Shown: piece by piece, positions 51,160-60,762 of the stretch
How the letters are laid out: each line of letters begins with the position of its first letter
Position numbering within the stretch: the stretch's first letter is position 1
Assembly (NCBI RefSeq): GCF_001044235.1
Contig: NZ_JYNL01000004.1
Location: 105,735-169,734, forward strand
Length of the DNA: 64,000 nt
Origin: Mycolicibacterium chlorophenolicum
GTDB taxonomy: Bacteria > Actinomycetota > Actinomycetes > Mycobacteriales > Mycobacteriaceae
Reading direction: 5' to 3'
Position numbers and translations under genes: made by a program
The notes under the pieces: model-generated
What the model was told of the DNA's origin: nothing
Seen by the model: only the letters and a program-made list of their open reading frames with translations
Database searches by the model: none

Positions 51160-52374
51160 TCAGCCGCGGAGTGCCTGCCCGACGGTCCCGACCATGGCGT
51201 CGACGGCGAACTTCGGCTTGACGTTGACCGCGAGCGCCTCCCGGCATTCGAGCACCGCCTCGATGCACCGCAGCAGCGCCGCGGGCGACGCGTGGGCGGC
51301 CATCGCCGAGACCTTGTCGCGCATGTCGGGGTGGTTGGGGGCGACGTCGGCCGCGCCGGAGGACACCAGCAGCGCGTCGCGGAAGTACGTGGCCAGGTCG
51401 ATGAGCGCCCGGTCCAGCGCGTCGCGCGAGGCCCGCGTCTGACGGGATTTCTGCCGGCGCTCCAGGTCCTTGAGCGCCCCGGCCGCCCCGCGCATCGTGC
51501 CCGCAGTGCCCTTGCCGGTGCCGCCGGCGCCCAGTGCGGTGCGCAGCTCCTCGGTCTCGACCTCGTTGCGGTCCTCGGTCAGCGCCCTGGCCTCGGCCTC
51601 CGCGGTGGACACCAGCTCCTCGGCCGCGGCGTAGGCCCGCGACGGCGTCGCCGCATCCCGGGCCAGCCCCAGCGCCCGTCGGCGCCGCTCCCGGGCCTGC
51701 TCGTCGGTGGCCAGCCGGCGCGCCCGGCCGACATGGCCTCCGCTCACCGACGCCGCCCAGGCCGCCTCGGCCTCCGACAGCCCGTCGGTGTCGACCAGTA
51801 CCCGTGCGATCGCGTCCACCCCGGGCGTCACCAGCGCGACGTGGCGGCATCGCGAACGCAGCGTGATCGCGATGTCCTCCGGATCCACCGACGGCGCGCA
51901 CAGCAGGAACACCGTCGACGGCGGCGGCTCCTCCACGACCTTCAGCAACGCATTCGCAGCGCCCTCGGTGAGCCGGTCGGCGTCCTCGATGACGACGATC
52001 TGCCAGCGGCCCGTCCCGGGCCGGCGCGACGCGATCTGCACGATCGTGCGCATCGCGTCGACCCCGATCGACAGGCCCTCGGGAATGATGCGGCGCACGT
52101 CGGCGTGGGTGCCCGCCATCGTCGTCGTGCAGGCCCGGCACTCCCCGCACCCCGGCACACCGTCCGAGGTGCACTGCAGCGCGGCGGCGAAGCACAGCGC
52201 CGCCACCGAGCGCCCCGACCCCGGCGGACCCGTGATCAGCCAGGCGTGCGTCATGGTGCCCACCTCACCGGGAGCCCCATTGTGAGAGGAATCACCGCGG
52301 GCTGCCCGCGCAGCAGCGGTGAGCTCCGCCTCGACGGCGTCTTGGCCCACAAGACGCGAGAAAACACCGGCCAT
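51160..52374 (-). CDS. holB: DNA polymerase III subunit delta' (clamp loader)
   Basis: Clamp-loader subunit of 404 residues, Rv3644c-like. The N-terminal AAA+ fold has a P-loop-like GPPGSGRS (49-56) with Arg in place of the catalytic Lys, as expected for delta', which does not hydrolyse ATP. A zinc module with cysteines CGECRAC and the sensor region VVIEDADRLTEGAANALLK follow. ATG at 52374 (MAGVFSRLVGQ) is chosen; the longer open frame upstream is not conserved. It diverges from the adenylate cyclase gene. Confidence 0.92.
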   Translation of the reverse strand: MAGVFSRLVGQDAVEAELTAAARAARGDSSHNGAPGEVGTMTHAWLITGPPGSGRSVAALCFAAALQCTSDGVPGCGECRACTTTMAGTHADVRRIIPEGLSIGVDAMRTIVQIASRRPGTGRWQIVVIEDADRLTEGAANALLKVVEEPPPSTVFLLCAPSVDPEDIAITLRSRCRHVALVTPGVDAIARVLVDTDGLSEAEAAWAASVSGGHVGRARRLATDEQARERRRRALGLARDAATPSRAYAAAEELVSTAEAEARALTEDRNEVETEELRTALGAGGTGKGTAGTMRGAAGALKDLERRQKSRQTRASRDALDRALIDLATYFRDALLVSSGAADVAPNHPDMRDKVSAMAAHASPAALLRCIEAVLECREALAVNVKPKFAVDAMVGTVGQALRG

Positions 52375-52456
52375 CGCGGATAACAGTAATGCTGCGAACC
52401 GACACGTCCGTCTCAGACGCCCCGTAGCCGTCAGCTCCGCCCGATACGGTGATCTG

Positions 52457-54067
52457 GTGGCAGCCGAAGCGATCCAGATGGGGCGAATCAGTGCATTCGT
52501 CCGCTGGGTCGCGCGCACACCCTGGCCGGTGTTCACCCTCGGCATGCTGCAGGCCGACATCATCGGGGCCCTGCTGGTGCTCGGGTTCCTGCGCTTCGGG
52601 CTACCCCCGGAGGACCGGATCCAGCTGCAGGACCTGCCCACCTACAACCTGTCGATCTTCCTGGGCTACCTGTTCGTGTCGTTCACCGTGGCGTCGTACC
52701 TGACGCTGCGGATGCTGATCCCGGTGATGCGCTGGCAGCGCCGCGACATGCTGCTCGGCGACCGGGACCCCGCGGACACCGAGGTCGCCCGCATGCGGGC
52801 GCTGCGGATGCCGTTCTACCGCTCGGTGATCAGCGCGACGAACTGGTTGCTCGGATCGGTGGTGTTCATCGTCGCGAGCTGGCCGGTGGCCAGTAAGTCG
52901 GCCCCGGTGGTGGCCGTGGCGACGGGTCTGGGGGCCACCGCGACGGCGATCATCGGCTACCTGCAGTCCGAGCGGGTGCTGCGGCCGGTCGCCGTGGCCG
53001 CGCTGCGCGGCGGCGTGCCGGAGAAGTTCCACGCCCCCGGCGTCATCCTGCGCCAGGTGCTGACGTGGGTGCTGTCCACCGGGGTGCCGCTGGTGGCGAT
53101 CCTGCTCGCGCTGGTGGCCAGCAAGTTCGACATCCTCAACGCGCCCGCCGACCGGGTGATCACGACGATCCTGCTGCTGGCGATCGTCGCGCTGGTGATC
53201 GGGCTGGCGGGCACCGTGCTGGTCGCCATGTCGATCGCCGACCCGCTGCGCCAGCTGCGCTGGGCGCTCGGGGAGGTGCAGCGCGGCAACTACAACGCCC
53301 ACATGCAGATCTACGACGCCAGCGAGCTGGGCCTGCTCCAGGCCGGCTTCAACGACATGGTGCGCGACCTCGCCGAACGGCAGCGGCTGCGCGACCTGTT
53401 CGGCCGCTACGTGGGCGAGGACGTCGCCCGCCGGGCGCTCGAGCGCGGCACCGAACTCGGCGGCCAGGAACGCGACGTGGCGGTGCTGTTCGTCGACCTG
53501 GTCGGGTCGACGCACCTGGCCGCCACCATTCCGGCCGCCGAGGTCGTCAACCTGCTCAACGACTTCTTCCGGGTGGTCGTGGACACCGTCAACAGGCACG
53601 GCGGGTTCGTCAACAAGTTCCAGGGCGACGCGGCGCTGGCGATCTTCGGCGCCCCGATCGAACACCCCGACGCGTCCGGGGCGGCGCTGGCTGCCTCGCG
53701 GGAGCTGCACGACGAGCTGATCGAGGTGCTCGGCGAGACCGAGTTCGGCATCGGCGTGTCCGCCGGTCGGGCGATCGCCGGCCACATCGGCGCGCAGGCC
53801 CGCTTCGAGTACACCGTGATCGGCGACCCGGTCAACGAGGCCGCCCGCCTCACCGAGTTGGCGAAGCTCGAGAAGGGCCACGTGCTGGCATCGGCGATCG
53901 CGGTCAGCGAGGCCCTCGACGCGGAGGCGCTGTGCTGGGACGTCGGGGAGACGGTGAACCTGCGCGGTCGCACCGCGCCGACGCAGCTCGCCCGTCCCGT
54001 GCACCTGGTGACGCCCGACAGTGTCGAGCGCGAGGTCAGCGGCGACGTGTCGCAGTCGACCCGCTAG
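52457..54067 (+). CDS. Membrane-bound class III adenylate cyclase with HAMP domain, Rv3645-like
   Basis: Makes cAMP. The 536-residue protein has six hydrophobic helices (to about 265), a HAMP linker (about 260-320) and a class III catalytic domain. Metal-binding Asp residues are in VLFVDLVGSTH and FQGDAALAIFG, the adenine-specifying Lys in NKFQGD, and the transition-state Asn and Arg in DPVNEAARL. All key residues are present, so it should be active. In M. tuberculosis, Rv3645 is a main cAMP source tied to fatty-acid and drug tolerance. GTG start at 52457; ATG at 52478 is possible. Confidence 0.93.
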   Translation: MAAEAIQMGRISAFVRWVARTPWPVFTLGMLQADIIGALLVLGFLRFGLPPEDRIQLQDLPTYNLSIFLGYLFVSFTVASYLTLRMLIPVMRWQRRDMLLGDRDPADTEVARMRALRMPFYRSVISATNWLLGSVVFIVASWPVASKSAPVVAVATGLGATATAIIGYLQSERVLRPVAVAALRGGVPEKFHAPGVILRQVLTWVLSTGVPLVAILLALVASKFDILNAPADRVITTILLLAIVALVIGLAGTVLVAMSIADPLRQLRWALGEVQRGNYNAHMQIYDASELGLLQAGFNDMVRDLAERQRLRDLFGRYVGEDVARRALERGTELGGQERDVAVLFVDLVGSTHLAATIPAAEVVNLLNDFFRVVVDTVNRHGGFVNKFQGDAALAIFGAPIEHPDASGAALAASRELHDELIEVLGETEFGIGVSAGRAIAGHIGAQARFEYTVIGDPVNEAARLTELAKLEKGHVLASAIAVSEALDAEALCWDVGETVNLRGRTAPTQLARPVHLVTPDSVEREVSGDVSQSTR

Positions 54068-54070
54068 GAA

Positions 54071-56878
54071 TCAGGCCTTCTTGGCGGCCTTCTTCGCCGG
54101 TGCCTTCTTCGCCGCCGTCTTCTTGGCCGCCTTCTTCGCCGGCGCCTTCTTCTTCACCGGTCCGCGCGCCCGCCGGTCGGCGAGCAGTTCCGAGGCCCGC
54201 GCGTCGGTGATCGACGCGACGTCGTCACCCTTGCGCAGGCTGGCGTTGGTCTCGCCGTCGGTGACGTAGGGGCCGAAGCGGCCGTCCTTGATCACCATCG
54301 GCTTCTCACTGACCGGGTCGACGCCCAGCTCGCGCAGCGGCGGGGTGGCAGCACCCTGCCGGCCGCGCCGTTTCGGCTCGGCGTAGATCTTCAGAGCCTC
54401 GTCGAGGGTGATGTCGAACATCTGCTCCTCGGTGGCCAGCGACCGAGAGTCCGTGCCGCGCTTGAGGTATGGGCCGTAGCGGCCGTTCTGCGCGGTGATC
54501 TCCTCGTTGGTGGCCGGGTCGACCCCGACCACGCGGGGCAGCGACAGCAGCTTCAACGCATCCTCGAGCGTCACGGTCTCCAGATCCATGGAGCGCAGCA
54601 GTGATCCGGTGCGCGGCTTGGGTCCGGTCGGCTTCTTGCCCTTCTTCGCCGTCGAGCCTGCCTCGCCGTCGTCGGGAGGTTCCGGAAGGACCTCGGTGAC
54701 GTACGGACCGTAGCGGCCGTCCTTGGCGACGATCTCGTGCCCGGTCTCCGGATCCACGCCGAGCGAGCGACCCTCTTGCGGTGTGGCGAAAAGCTTTTCG
54801 ACGAGCTCCAGGGTCAGCTCGTCGGGCGTCAGCTCGTCGTTGAGGTTGGCGCGCTGCGGAGTCGGCTCGCCGTCCTCGCCGACGATCATGCGTTCCAGGT
54901 AGGGCCCGTTGCGGCCGACGCGGACGTTGACCGCGCGGCCTTCGGCGTCGTCGAACAGCTTGATGGAGTTGACTTCTCGGGCGTCGATCTCCTCGAGGTT
55001 GCCGCCCACCAGCTTCTTCAGCCCGCCGGAACGCGCGATAGAGCCGTCCACCCCGTGCTCGCCGCCGAAGTAGAAGTTGTTGAGCCAGTTGGTCCTTCGC
55101 TCGTGGCCCGAGGCGATCTCATCGAGTTCGTCTTCCATCGCGGCGGTGAAGTCGTAGTCCACCAACCGCGCGAAGTGCTGCTCCAGCAGCCCGATGACGG
55201 CGAACGCGACCCACGACGGGACCAGCGCGCTGCCCTTCTTGTGGACGTAGCCGCGGTCCTGGATCGTCTTGATGATCGAGCTGTAGGTCGACGGCCGGCC
55301 GATGCCCAGATCCTCGAGCGCCTTGATCAACGAGGCCTCGGTGTAGCGGGCGGGCGGGCTGGTGGTGTGCCCGTCGGCGGTCAGGTCCCTGGCGTCCACG
55401 CGCTGGCCCTGGGTCAGGTTCGGCAGCCGACTCTCGGCGTCGTCGGCCTCGCCACCGGCCTGCTCGTCGAGGCTCTCGACGTAGGCCTTCAGGAATCCGG
55501 CGAACGTGATGGTGCGGCCACTGGCGTTGAACACGACCTGCTCGCCACTGGTGGCCTGGCCCGCGATGCGCAGGCTCAGCGTGGTGCCGCGCGCATCGGC
55601 CATCTGCGACGCCACCGTGCGCTGCCAGATCAGCTCGTAGAGCCGGAACTCGTCGGTGTCCAGCGCGGCGTGCAGCTGGCCCGGCGTCTGGAACACGTCG
55701 CCGGCGGGGCGGATCGCCTCGTGCGCCTCCTGGGCGTTCTTCACCTTGCGGGTGTACTGGCGCGGCGACGGGTGCACGTACTCCTCGCCGTACAGCTGGC
55801 GCGCCTGGTTGCGGGCGGCCTCGATGGCCGACTGCGACAGCGTGGTCGAGTCGGTACGCATGTAGGTGATGTAGCCGTTCTCGTACAGCCGCTGCGCGAT
55901 GCTCATCGTGCGCTCGGAGGAGAACCGCAGCTTGCGGCCCGCCTCCTGCTGCAGCGTCGAGGTCATGAACGGCGGATACGGCCGGCGGGTGTAGGGCTTC
56001 TGCTCGACCGAGGCGACCTGCAGCTGCGCGCCACGCAGGCCCGCGGCCAGGGCGTTCGCCCCCGCCTCGTCGAGGACACGGACCTCGTCGGGCTTCCTGA
56101 GCCCGCCCAGGGAGTCGAAGTCCCGGCCGGTCGCGACCCGGCGCCCGTCGACGGTGTTCAGCTTGGCCGTGAAGGTCGGCGGACTGGCCTGCGCGTCGGA
56201 GACGCTGGCGTCCAGTTCGGCGGTGACGTCCCAGTACCCGGCGCTGCGGAACGCCATCCGCTCGCGTTCGCGCTGGACGATGATGCGCGTCGCGACGGAC
56301 TGCACCCGGCCGGCCGACAGCTTCGGCGCGACCTTCTTCCACAGCACAGGGCTGACCTCGTAGCCGTAGAGGCGGTCGAGGATGCGGCGCGTCTCCTGGG
56401 CGTCGACCAGCGCGTTGTCCAGATCGCGGGGATCTTCGGCGGCGGCGCGGATCGCCGGCTCGGTGATCTCGTGGAACACCATCCGCTTGACGGGGATGCG
56501 CGGCTTGAGCGTCTCCAGCAGATGCCACGCGATGGCCTCGCCCTCGCGGTCACCGTCGGTGGCCAGGTAGAGCTCGTCGACGTTCTTGAGCAGGTCCTTC
56601 AGCTCGGCGACGGTGCTCTTCTTCTCCGGGCTGATGATGTAGAGCGGCTCGAAGTTGTGCTCGACGTTGACCCCGAGACGGGCCCAGGGCTCGGATTTGT
56701 ACTTCGCGGGCACGTCGGCCGCATTACGCGGCAGGTCGCGGATGTGTCCGCGGGACGACTCGACGATGTAGTTGGAACCGAGATAACCAGCGATTTTGCG
56801 CGCCTTGGTAGGCGACTCGACTATGACGAGCCGCCGCACTCTGCCGTTGCCACCGCGATCGCGGTCTGCGTCAGCCAC
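54071..56878 (-). CDS. topA: DNA topoisomerase I
   Basis: Type IA topoisomerase relaxing negative supercoils. The 935-residue protein has the TOPRIM domain (VIVESPTKARKI and the acidic ATDGDREGEAIAWHL), the catalytic Tyr in GYITYMRTDST and several C-terminal repeat domains. A Lys-Ala-rich tail (KKAPAKKAAKK) replaces zinc fingers, as in mycobacteria. Stop is three bases after the cyclase stop (convergent). Start ATG at 56878. Confidence 0.97.
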   Translation of the reverse strand: MADADRDRGGNGRVRRLVIVESPTKARKIAGYLGSNYIVESSRGHIRDLPRNAADVPAKYKSEPWARLGVNVEHNFEPLYIISPEKKSTVAELKDLLKNVDELYLATDGDREGEAIAWHLLETLKPRIPVKRMVFHEITEPAIRAAAEDPRDLDNALVDAQETRRILDRLYGYEVSPVLWKKVAPKLSAGRVQSVATRIIVQRERERMAFRSAGYWDVTAELDASVSDAQASPPTFTAKLNTVDGRRVATGRDFDSLGGLRKPDEVRVLDEAGANALAAGLRGAQLQVASVEQKPYTRRPYPPFMTSTLQQEAGRKLRFSSERTMSIAQRLYENGYITYMRTDSTTLSQSAIEAARNQARQLYGEEYVHPSPRQYTRKVKNAQEAHEAIRPAGDVFQTPGQLHAALDTDEFRLYELIWQRTVASQMADARGTTLSLRIAGQATSGEQVVFNASGRTITFAGFLKAYVESLDEQAGGEADDAESRLPNLTQGQRVDARDLTADGHTTSPPARYTEASLIKALEDLGIGRPSTYSSIIKTIQDRGYVHKKGSALVPSWVAFAVIGLLEQHFARLVDYDFTAAMEDELDEIASGHERRTNWLNNFYFGGEHGVDGSIARSGGLKKLVGGNLEEIDAREVNSIKLFDDAEGRAVNVRVGRNGPYLERMIVGEDGEPTPQRANLNDELTPDELTLELVEKLFATPQEGRSLGVDPETGHEIVAKDGRYGPYVTEVLPEPPDDGEAGSTAKKGKKPTGPKPRTGSLLRSMDLETVTLEDALKLLSLPRVVGVDPATNEEITAQNGRYGPYLKRGTDSRSLATEEQMFDITLDEALKIYAEPKRRGRQGAATPPLRELGVDPVSEKPMVIKDGRFGPYVTDGETNASLRKGDDVASITDARASELLADRRARGPVKKKAPAKKAAKKTAAKKAPAKKAAKKA

Positions 56879-57033
56879 CTATCCCGTTCACTGTTCTCAC
56901 TCGTACTACTTCTCTCTCTGTCGCCCTGCAGGCTCGCACGTTCCTGTGCTGCCCCGCTGCGGCAACAGTCAATTTCGCACCCCGGGCGTGCCGACGCAAA
57001 CCGGCCCCCCGCGCCGCGATCACCCCCGAACCG

Positions 57034-57627
57034 TCAGATCCTCGGCCACTGAGCCAACGCCTCAGGGGCCTCCGGAGGTTCCCCCACGTTCTCTACCAGG
57101 CGCGACAGCCGTCGCCGACCGCTGATCCGCAGCGCCGGCCGCGCCCCCCGCGTCCCGATGAGCGTCGGCGCGATTCCCACCCGCATCATCGCCGACGCGA
57201 GCGCGGCATGGGTGTCCGGCGCGTGCGGGTCCAACCCGAGCAGGTAGCGGTCGTCGGCTTCCGGACTGCCCGCGGCCAGCGTCCAGGAGCGCAACTCCCG
57301 CGGGCCGGGCAGCCACTGCGCGGGCACGGTCTTGACCGCTCCGCGCGTCCACTCCACGGCGATCGCGACCAGTCGGACGTCGAGTGCTGTCCGCACCAGC
57401 GGGCTGTTCTCGTCGGTGCGGGAGATCTCGGGGTCCAGGCCGGCCTCGGCGATCATCTCCGCCAACGCCTCGGCACGCCACAGCTGATCGACCACCACCG
57501 ACAGGCGCGCGGCCTGCCCCTGGGGTCCCCCGGCCAGAACGACCTGTCCCGGCGCAGCCAGAATCCCCGTCAGATCGGCGATCGCCGGCGGCACCGACTC
57601 AGCCGAGAAGAAGGACAGCTGGCTCAC
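57034..57627 (-). CDS. Conserved hypothetical protein, Rv3647c-like
   Basis: Soluble protein of 197 residues found in mycobacteria between topA and cspA. It lacks membrane segments and obvious catalytic motifs. The middle region RLVAIAVEWTRGAVKTVPAQWLPG is Trp-rich and the C-terminus basic (GRRRLSRL). The adjacent topA suggests nothing firm about function. ATG at 57627 and conserved length support a real gene. Confidence 0.8.
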   Translation of the reverse strand: MSQLSFFSAESVPPAIADLTGILAAPGQVVLAGGPQGQAARLSVVVDQLWRAEALAEMIAEAGLDPEISRTDENSPLVRTALDVRLVAIAVEWTRGAVKTVPAQWLPGPRELRSWTLAAGSPEADDRYLLGLDPHAPDTHAALASAMMRVGIAPTLIGTRGARPALRISGRRRLSRLVENVGEPPEAPEALAQWPRI

Positions 57628-57705
57628 ACTGACGACAGTAGGCCAGCCCGAGCGCGCCGACGTGAACCCCGCGTTGCCGCTGCGCGTCGCCTCACGGCGA
57701 AACGA

Positions 57706-57747
57706 AACACCCCCGCGTCGTCCTGGTGTGGATGGCGCGGGGGTGTT
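57706..57747 (-). terminator. Rho-independent-type terminator after cspA
   Basis: Twelve-base perfect stem AACACCCCCGCG/CGCGGGGGTGTT with an 18-base loop, starting 20 bases after the cspA stop on the minus strand and followed by TTCGTTTCG. A strong GC stem with a partial T-run. Confidence 0.75.
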
Positions 57748-57766
57748 CGAAGAGGTCTTCGGTTAC

Positions 57767-57970
57767 TCAGACGGCGCGAACGCCGGTGGCCTGCGGCCCC
57801 TTGGGGCTCTGGCCGACCTCGAACTCGACCTTCTGGTTCTCTTCCAGGGTGCGGAAGCCGGAACCCTGGATCTCCGTGTAGTGGACAAAAACGTCAGCGG
57901 AGCCGTCCTCGGGGGCGATGAAGCCGAAGCCCTTCTCCGCGTTGAACCACTTCACAGTTCCCTGTGGCAT
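57767..57970 (-). CDS. cspA: Cold shock protein CspA
   Basis: Nucleic-acid chaperone, a single cold-shock domain of 67 residues. RNP1 (KGFGFI) and RNP2 (VFVHYTEI) are intact, and the protein starts [10 protein letters not shown] as in other mycobacterial CspA. ATG at 57970 follows AAGGAAA. The 5' leader holds a strong hairpin about 120-150 bases upstream, suggesting post-transcriptional control. A terminator follows. Confidence 0.97.
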   Translation of the reverse strand: MPQGTVKWFNAEKGFGFIAPEDGSADVFVHYTEIQGSGFRTLEENQKVEFEVGQSPKGPQATGVRAV

Positions 57971-58086
57971 CTTTCGTAATTTCCTTCTCTTCTTACCGGG
58001 AGCGGTCCACCGACTTCCGGCAGACCGGGCCCGTTCCGACCGCCATACCTTCGTGGAGTGCTCGGAACTCGACCCGACCTACAACC

Positions 58087-58123
58087 CTCGCAGGAACCGC
58101 GATCGCAACGTCGTTCCTGCGAG
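58087..58123 (-). promoter_or_regulatory. Hairpin in the cspA 5' leader
   Basis: Perfect 11-base inverted repeat CTCGCAGGAAC/GTTCCTGCGAG with a 15-base loop containing the palindrome GCGATCGC. On the minus strand a TATACG -10-like hexamer lies a few bases upstream (58126-58131), so the cspA transcript probably begins near this hairpin. The divergent helicase gene starts 131 bases to the right. Confidence 0.55.
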
Positions 58124-58254
58124 TGCGTATACACGAACACAGAAGCTGCGACCGCGGTAAGTCAACCACGTCTCGCGCTGCTGCGACAGTCCGACAAGCG
58201 CTTCAGAACCAACATGTAGGCGACAATTCAGGTACGACGCGATGTAGGGGATGT

Positions 58255-60600
58255 GTGGAAGGGTCCGAGGTGGCTGATCCGGGGCCGGGTTTCGGCCGCG
58301 AGCTGCTGGCCTGCGCGGTCGAGGGCACCCCGGCCGACGAGCACCCGCTGCGCCACGTCGCCGACCTCCCGCCGCGCCGTGCGCGCAGCCTCGCCTGGCC
58401 GGCGTGGACGCCCCCAGATGTGGTGCGGGCCTTCCATGATCGCGGAATCGAGGCCCCGTGGTCGCATCAGCTCGCCGCGGCCGAACTCGCCCGCGACGGT
58501 CGCCACGTCGTGCTCAGTACCGGCACCGCGTCGGGCAAGTCACTGGCCTACCAGCTCCCGATATTGACGGCGCTGTCGGAGAATCCGCGATCCCGGGCGC
58601 TGTACCTGTCCCCGACCAAGGCGCTCGGGCACGATCAGTTGCGCGCGGTGGCCTCGCTGACCGCGGCCGCCGGACTCGACGACGTCGCGCCGACGCCGTA
58701 TGACGGCGACACCTCCGCCGACGTGCGCCGGTTCGCGCGCGAACGGTCGCGGTGGATCTTCTCCAACCCGGACATGATCCATCTGTCGATGCTGCGCAAC
58801 CACGCCCGCTGGGCGATCTTCCTGCGTCACCTCCGATACGTCGTTGTCGACGAATGTCATTACTACCGAGGTATTTTCGGATCCAACGTGGCGATGGTGC
58901 TGCGCCGCCTGCTGCGGCTGTGCGCCCGCTACGCCCCCGGCGGGGAGATGCCGACCGTCATCTTCGCCAGTGCCACCACGGCCGAGCCGGCGCGCACGGC
59001 GTCGGAGCTGATCGGACAGACCGTAGCCGAGGTCACCGAGGACGGCTCACCGCAGGGGGCGCGCACCGTGGCGCTGTGGGAGCCTGCGCTGATCGCCGAC
59101 CTCGTCGGCGAGAACGGGGCGCCGGTGCGCCGGTCGGCCGGCGCGGAGGCCTCCCGGGTGATGGCCGACCTGATCACCGAGGGGGCGCGCACGATGACGT
59201 TCGTCCGCTCACGGCGCGGCGCGGAGCTCGCCGCCCTGGGCGCCCGGGCGCGGTTGGCCGACACGGCACCGGAGTTGGCCGAACAGGTGGCGTCCTACCG
59301 GGCGGGCTATCTCGCCGAGGACCGGCGCTCACTGGAACGGGCCCTGGCCGACGGTCGCCTGCGCGGGATGGCGACCACGAACGCTCTCGAGCTCGGCGTG
59401 GACATCGCGGGCCTGGATGCCGTTGTGCTGGCCGGGTTTCCCGGTACCGTCGCATCGTTCTGGCAGCAGGCGGGCCGCGCCGGGCGGCGCGGGCAGGGCG
59501 CCCTGGTGGTGCTGATCGCCCGCGACGACCCGCTCGACACCTACCTCGTGCACCATCCGGCGGCTCTGCTGGACAAGCCGATCGAGCGGGTGGTCATCGA
59601 TCCGGGCAACCCCTACGTGCTCGGCCCTCAACTTCTCTGCGCGGCAACCGAATTACCGTTGACCGACGCCGAGGTGCGGATGTGGGACGCCGAGGCGGTG
59701 GCGGGCACGCTCGTCGACGACGGACTGCTGCGCCGGCGCCCCAGTGGCTATTTCCCCGCCCCCGGCGTGGACCCCCACCCCGCGGTGGACATCCGCGGGG
59801 CGAGCGGTGGGCAGATCGCGATCCTGGAGGCCGACACCGGCCGGATGCTCGGCAGCGCGGGGGCGGGGCAGGCGCCCGCCTCGGTGCATCCCGGCGCGGT
59901 CTACCTGCATCAGGGCGAGACCTACGTGGTGGATTCGCTGGATTTCGAGGACGGCATCGCGTTCGTACATGCCGAGGACCCCGGCTACACCACATTCGCG
60001 CGGGAACTGACCGACATCACCGCCACCGGCCCCGGCGAACGCTCTGCGCACGGGCCGGTCACCGTCGGCCTGGTGCCGGTGTGTGTGAGCAACACCGTGA
60101 CCGGATATCTGCGCCGCCGCCTCGATGGGGAGATCATCGACTTCTGCGAACTCGACATGCCCACCCGCACGCTCGACACCATGGCGGTGATGTGCACGAT
60201 CACACCGGAAGCGTTGGCGGACAGGGGAATCGACCCGCTGCGGATACCCGGATCGCTGCACGCGGCCGAACACGCGGCCATCGGACTGCTGCCGCTGATC
60301 GCCAGTTGCGACCGCGGGGACATCGGTGGGGTGTCCACCGCGGTCGGGCCCGTCGACGGGCTGCCGACGATCTTCGTCTACGACGGCCATCCGGGCGGCG
60401 CCGGCTTCGCTGCGCGCGGTTACGGTGCGATCGCGCGCTGGTGGGACGCCACCGCCTCGGCCATCGAGGCGTGCGAATGCCCGGCGGGATGCCCGTCGTG
60501 CGTGCAGTCACCCAAGTGCGGAAACGGCAACGATCCGCTGGACAAGGACGGTGCCGTCCGGGTGTTGCGCCTGGTTCTCGACGCGCTGACGAGGGGGTGA
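58255..60600 (+). CDS. DEAD/DEAH-box helicase with DUF1998 zinc domain (MrfA/YprA-like)
   Basis: Superfamily 2 helicase of 781 residues, Rv3649-like. Walker A is STGTASGKS (about 88-96), motif II is DECH at 199-202, the helicase C-terminal motifs include QQAGRAGRRGQG, and the DUF1998 domain ends in a four-cysteine cluster CECPAGCPSCVQSPKCG (from about 741). This is the MrfA type, which in Bacillus repairs mitomycin-type DNA damage. GTG at 58255 has AGGGGAT upstream; GTG 58270 is an alternative. The longer open frame to 57964 crosses the cspA promoter and is rejected. Confidence 0.9.
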   Translation: MEGSEVADPGPGFGRELLACAVEGTPADEHPLRHVADLPPRRARSLAWPAWTPPDVVRAFHDRGIEAPWSHQLAAAELARDGRHVVLSTGTASGKSLAYQLPILTALSENPRSRALYLSPTKALGHDQLRAVASLTAAAGLDDVAPTPYDGDTSADVRRFARERSRWIFSNPDMIHLSMLRNHARWAIFLRHLRYVVVDECHYYRGIFGSNVAMVLRRLLRLCARYAPGGEMPTVIFASATTAEPARTASELIGQTVAEVTEDGSPQGARTVALWEPALIADLVGENGAPVRRSAGAEASRVMADLITEGARTMTFVRSRRGAELAALGARARLADTAPELAEQVASYRAGYLAEDRRSLERALADGRLRGMATTNALELGVDIAGLDAVVLAGFPGTVASFWQQAGRAGRRGQGALVVLIARDDPLDTYLVHHPAALLDKPIERVVIDPGNPYVLGPQLLCAATELPLTDAEVRMWDAEAVAGTLVDDGLLRRRPSGYFPAPGVDPHPAVDIRGASGGQIAILEADTGRMLGSAGAGQAPASVHPGAVYLHQGETYVVDSLDFEDGIAFVHAEDPGYTTFARELTDITATGPGERSAHGPVTVGLVPVCVSNTVTGYLRRRLDGEIIDFCELDMPTRTLDTMAVMCTITPEALADRGIDPLRIPGSLHAAEHAAIGLLPLIASCDRGDIGGVSTAVGPVDGLPTIFVYDGHPGGAGFAARGYGAIARWWDATASAIEACECPAGCPSCVQSPKCGNGNDPLDKDGAVRVLRLVLDALTRG

Positions 60601-60762
60601 CCCGTGCTGGCGACCGACCCCTCGACAGTCGCCGTGGTTGCCGACAACGGTATCCGTAACCGCCTCGATGGATCGCAACCTACCCCTTCACATGCGGGCG
60701 GGGCAAGACCGCGGGGCTGCGCTGTCGTGTTTGCCGCGGCCCGTCGTCGGTAGGATCGACGC

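Noticed and set aside
54071..54160. Histone-like Lys-Ala repeats as a separate small gene
   Set aside because: They are the in-frame C-terminal tail of topA, normal for mycobacterial topoisomerase I.
57964..58254. A long N-terminal extension of the MrfA-like helicase
   Set aside because: It crosses the cspA promoter and leader and has no conserved residues; the GTG at 58255 has a ribosome site and matches the known length.
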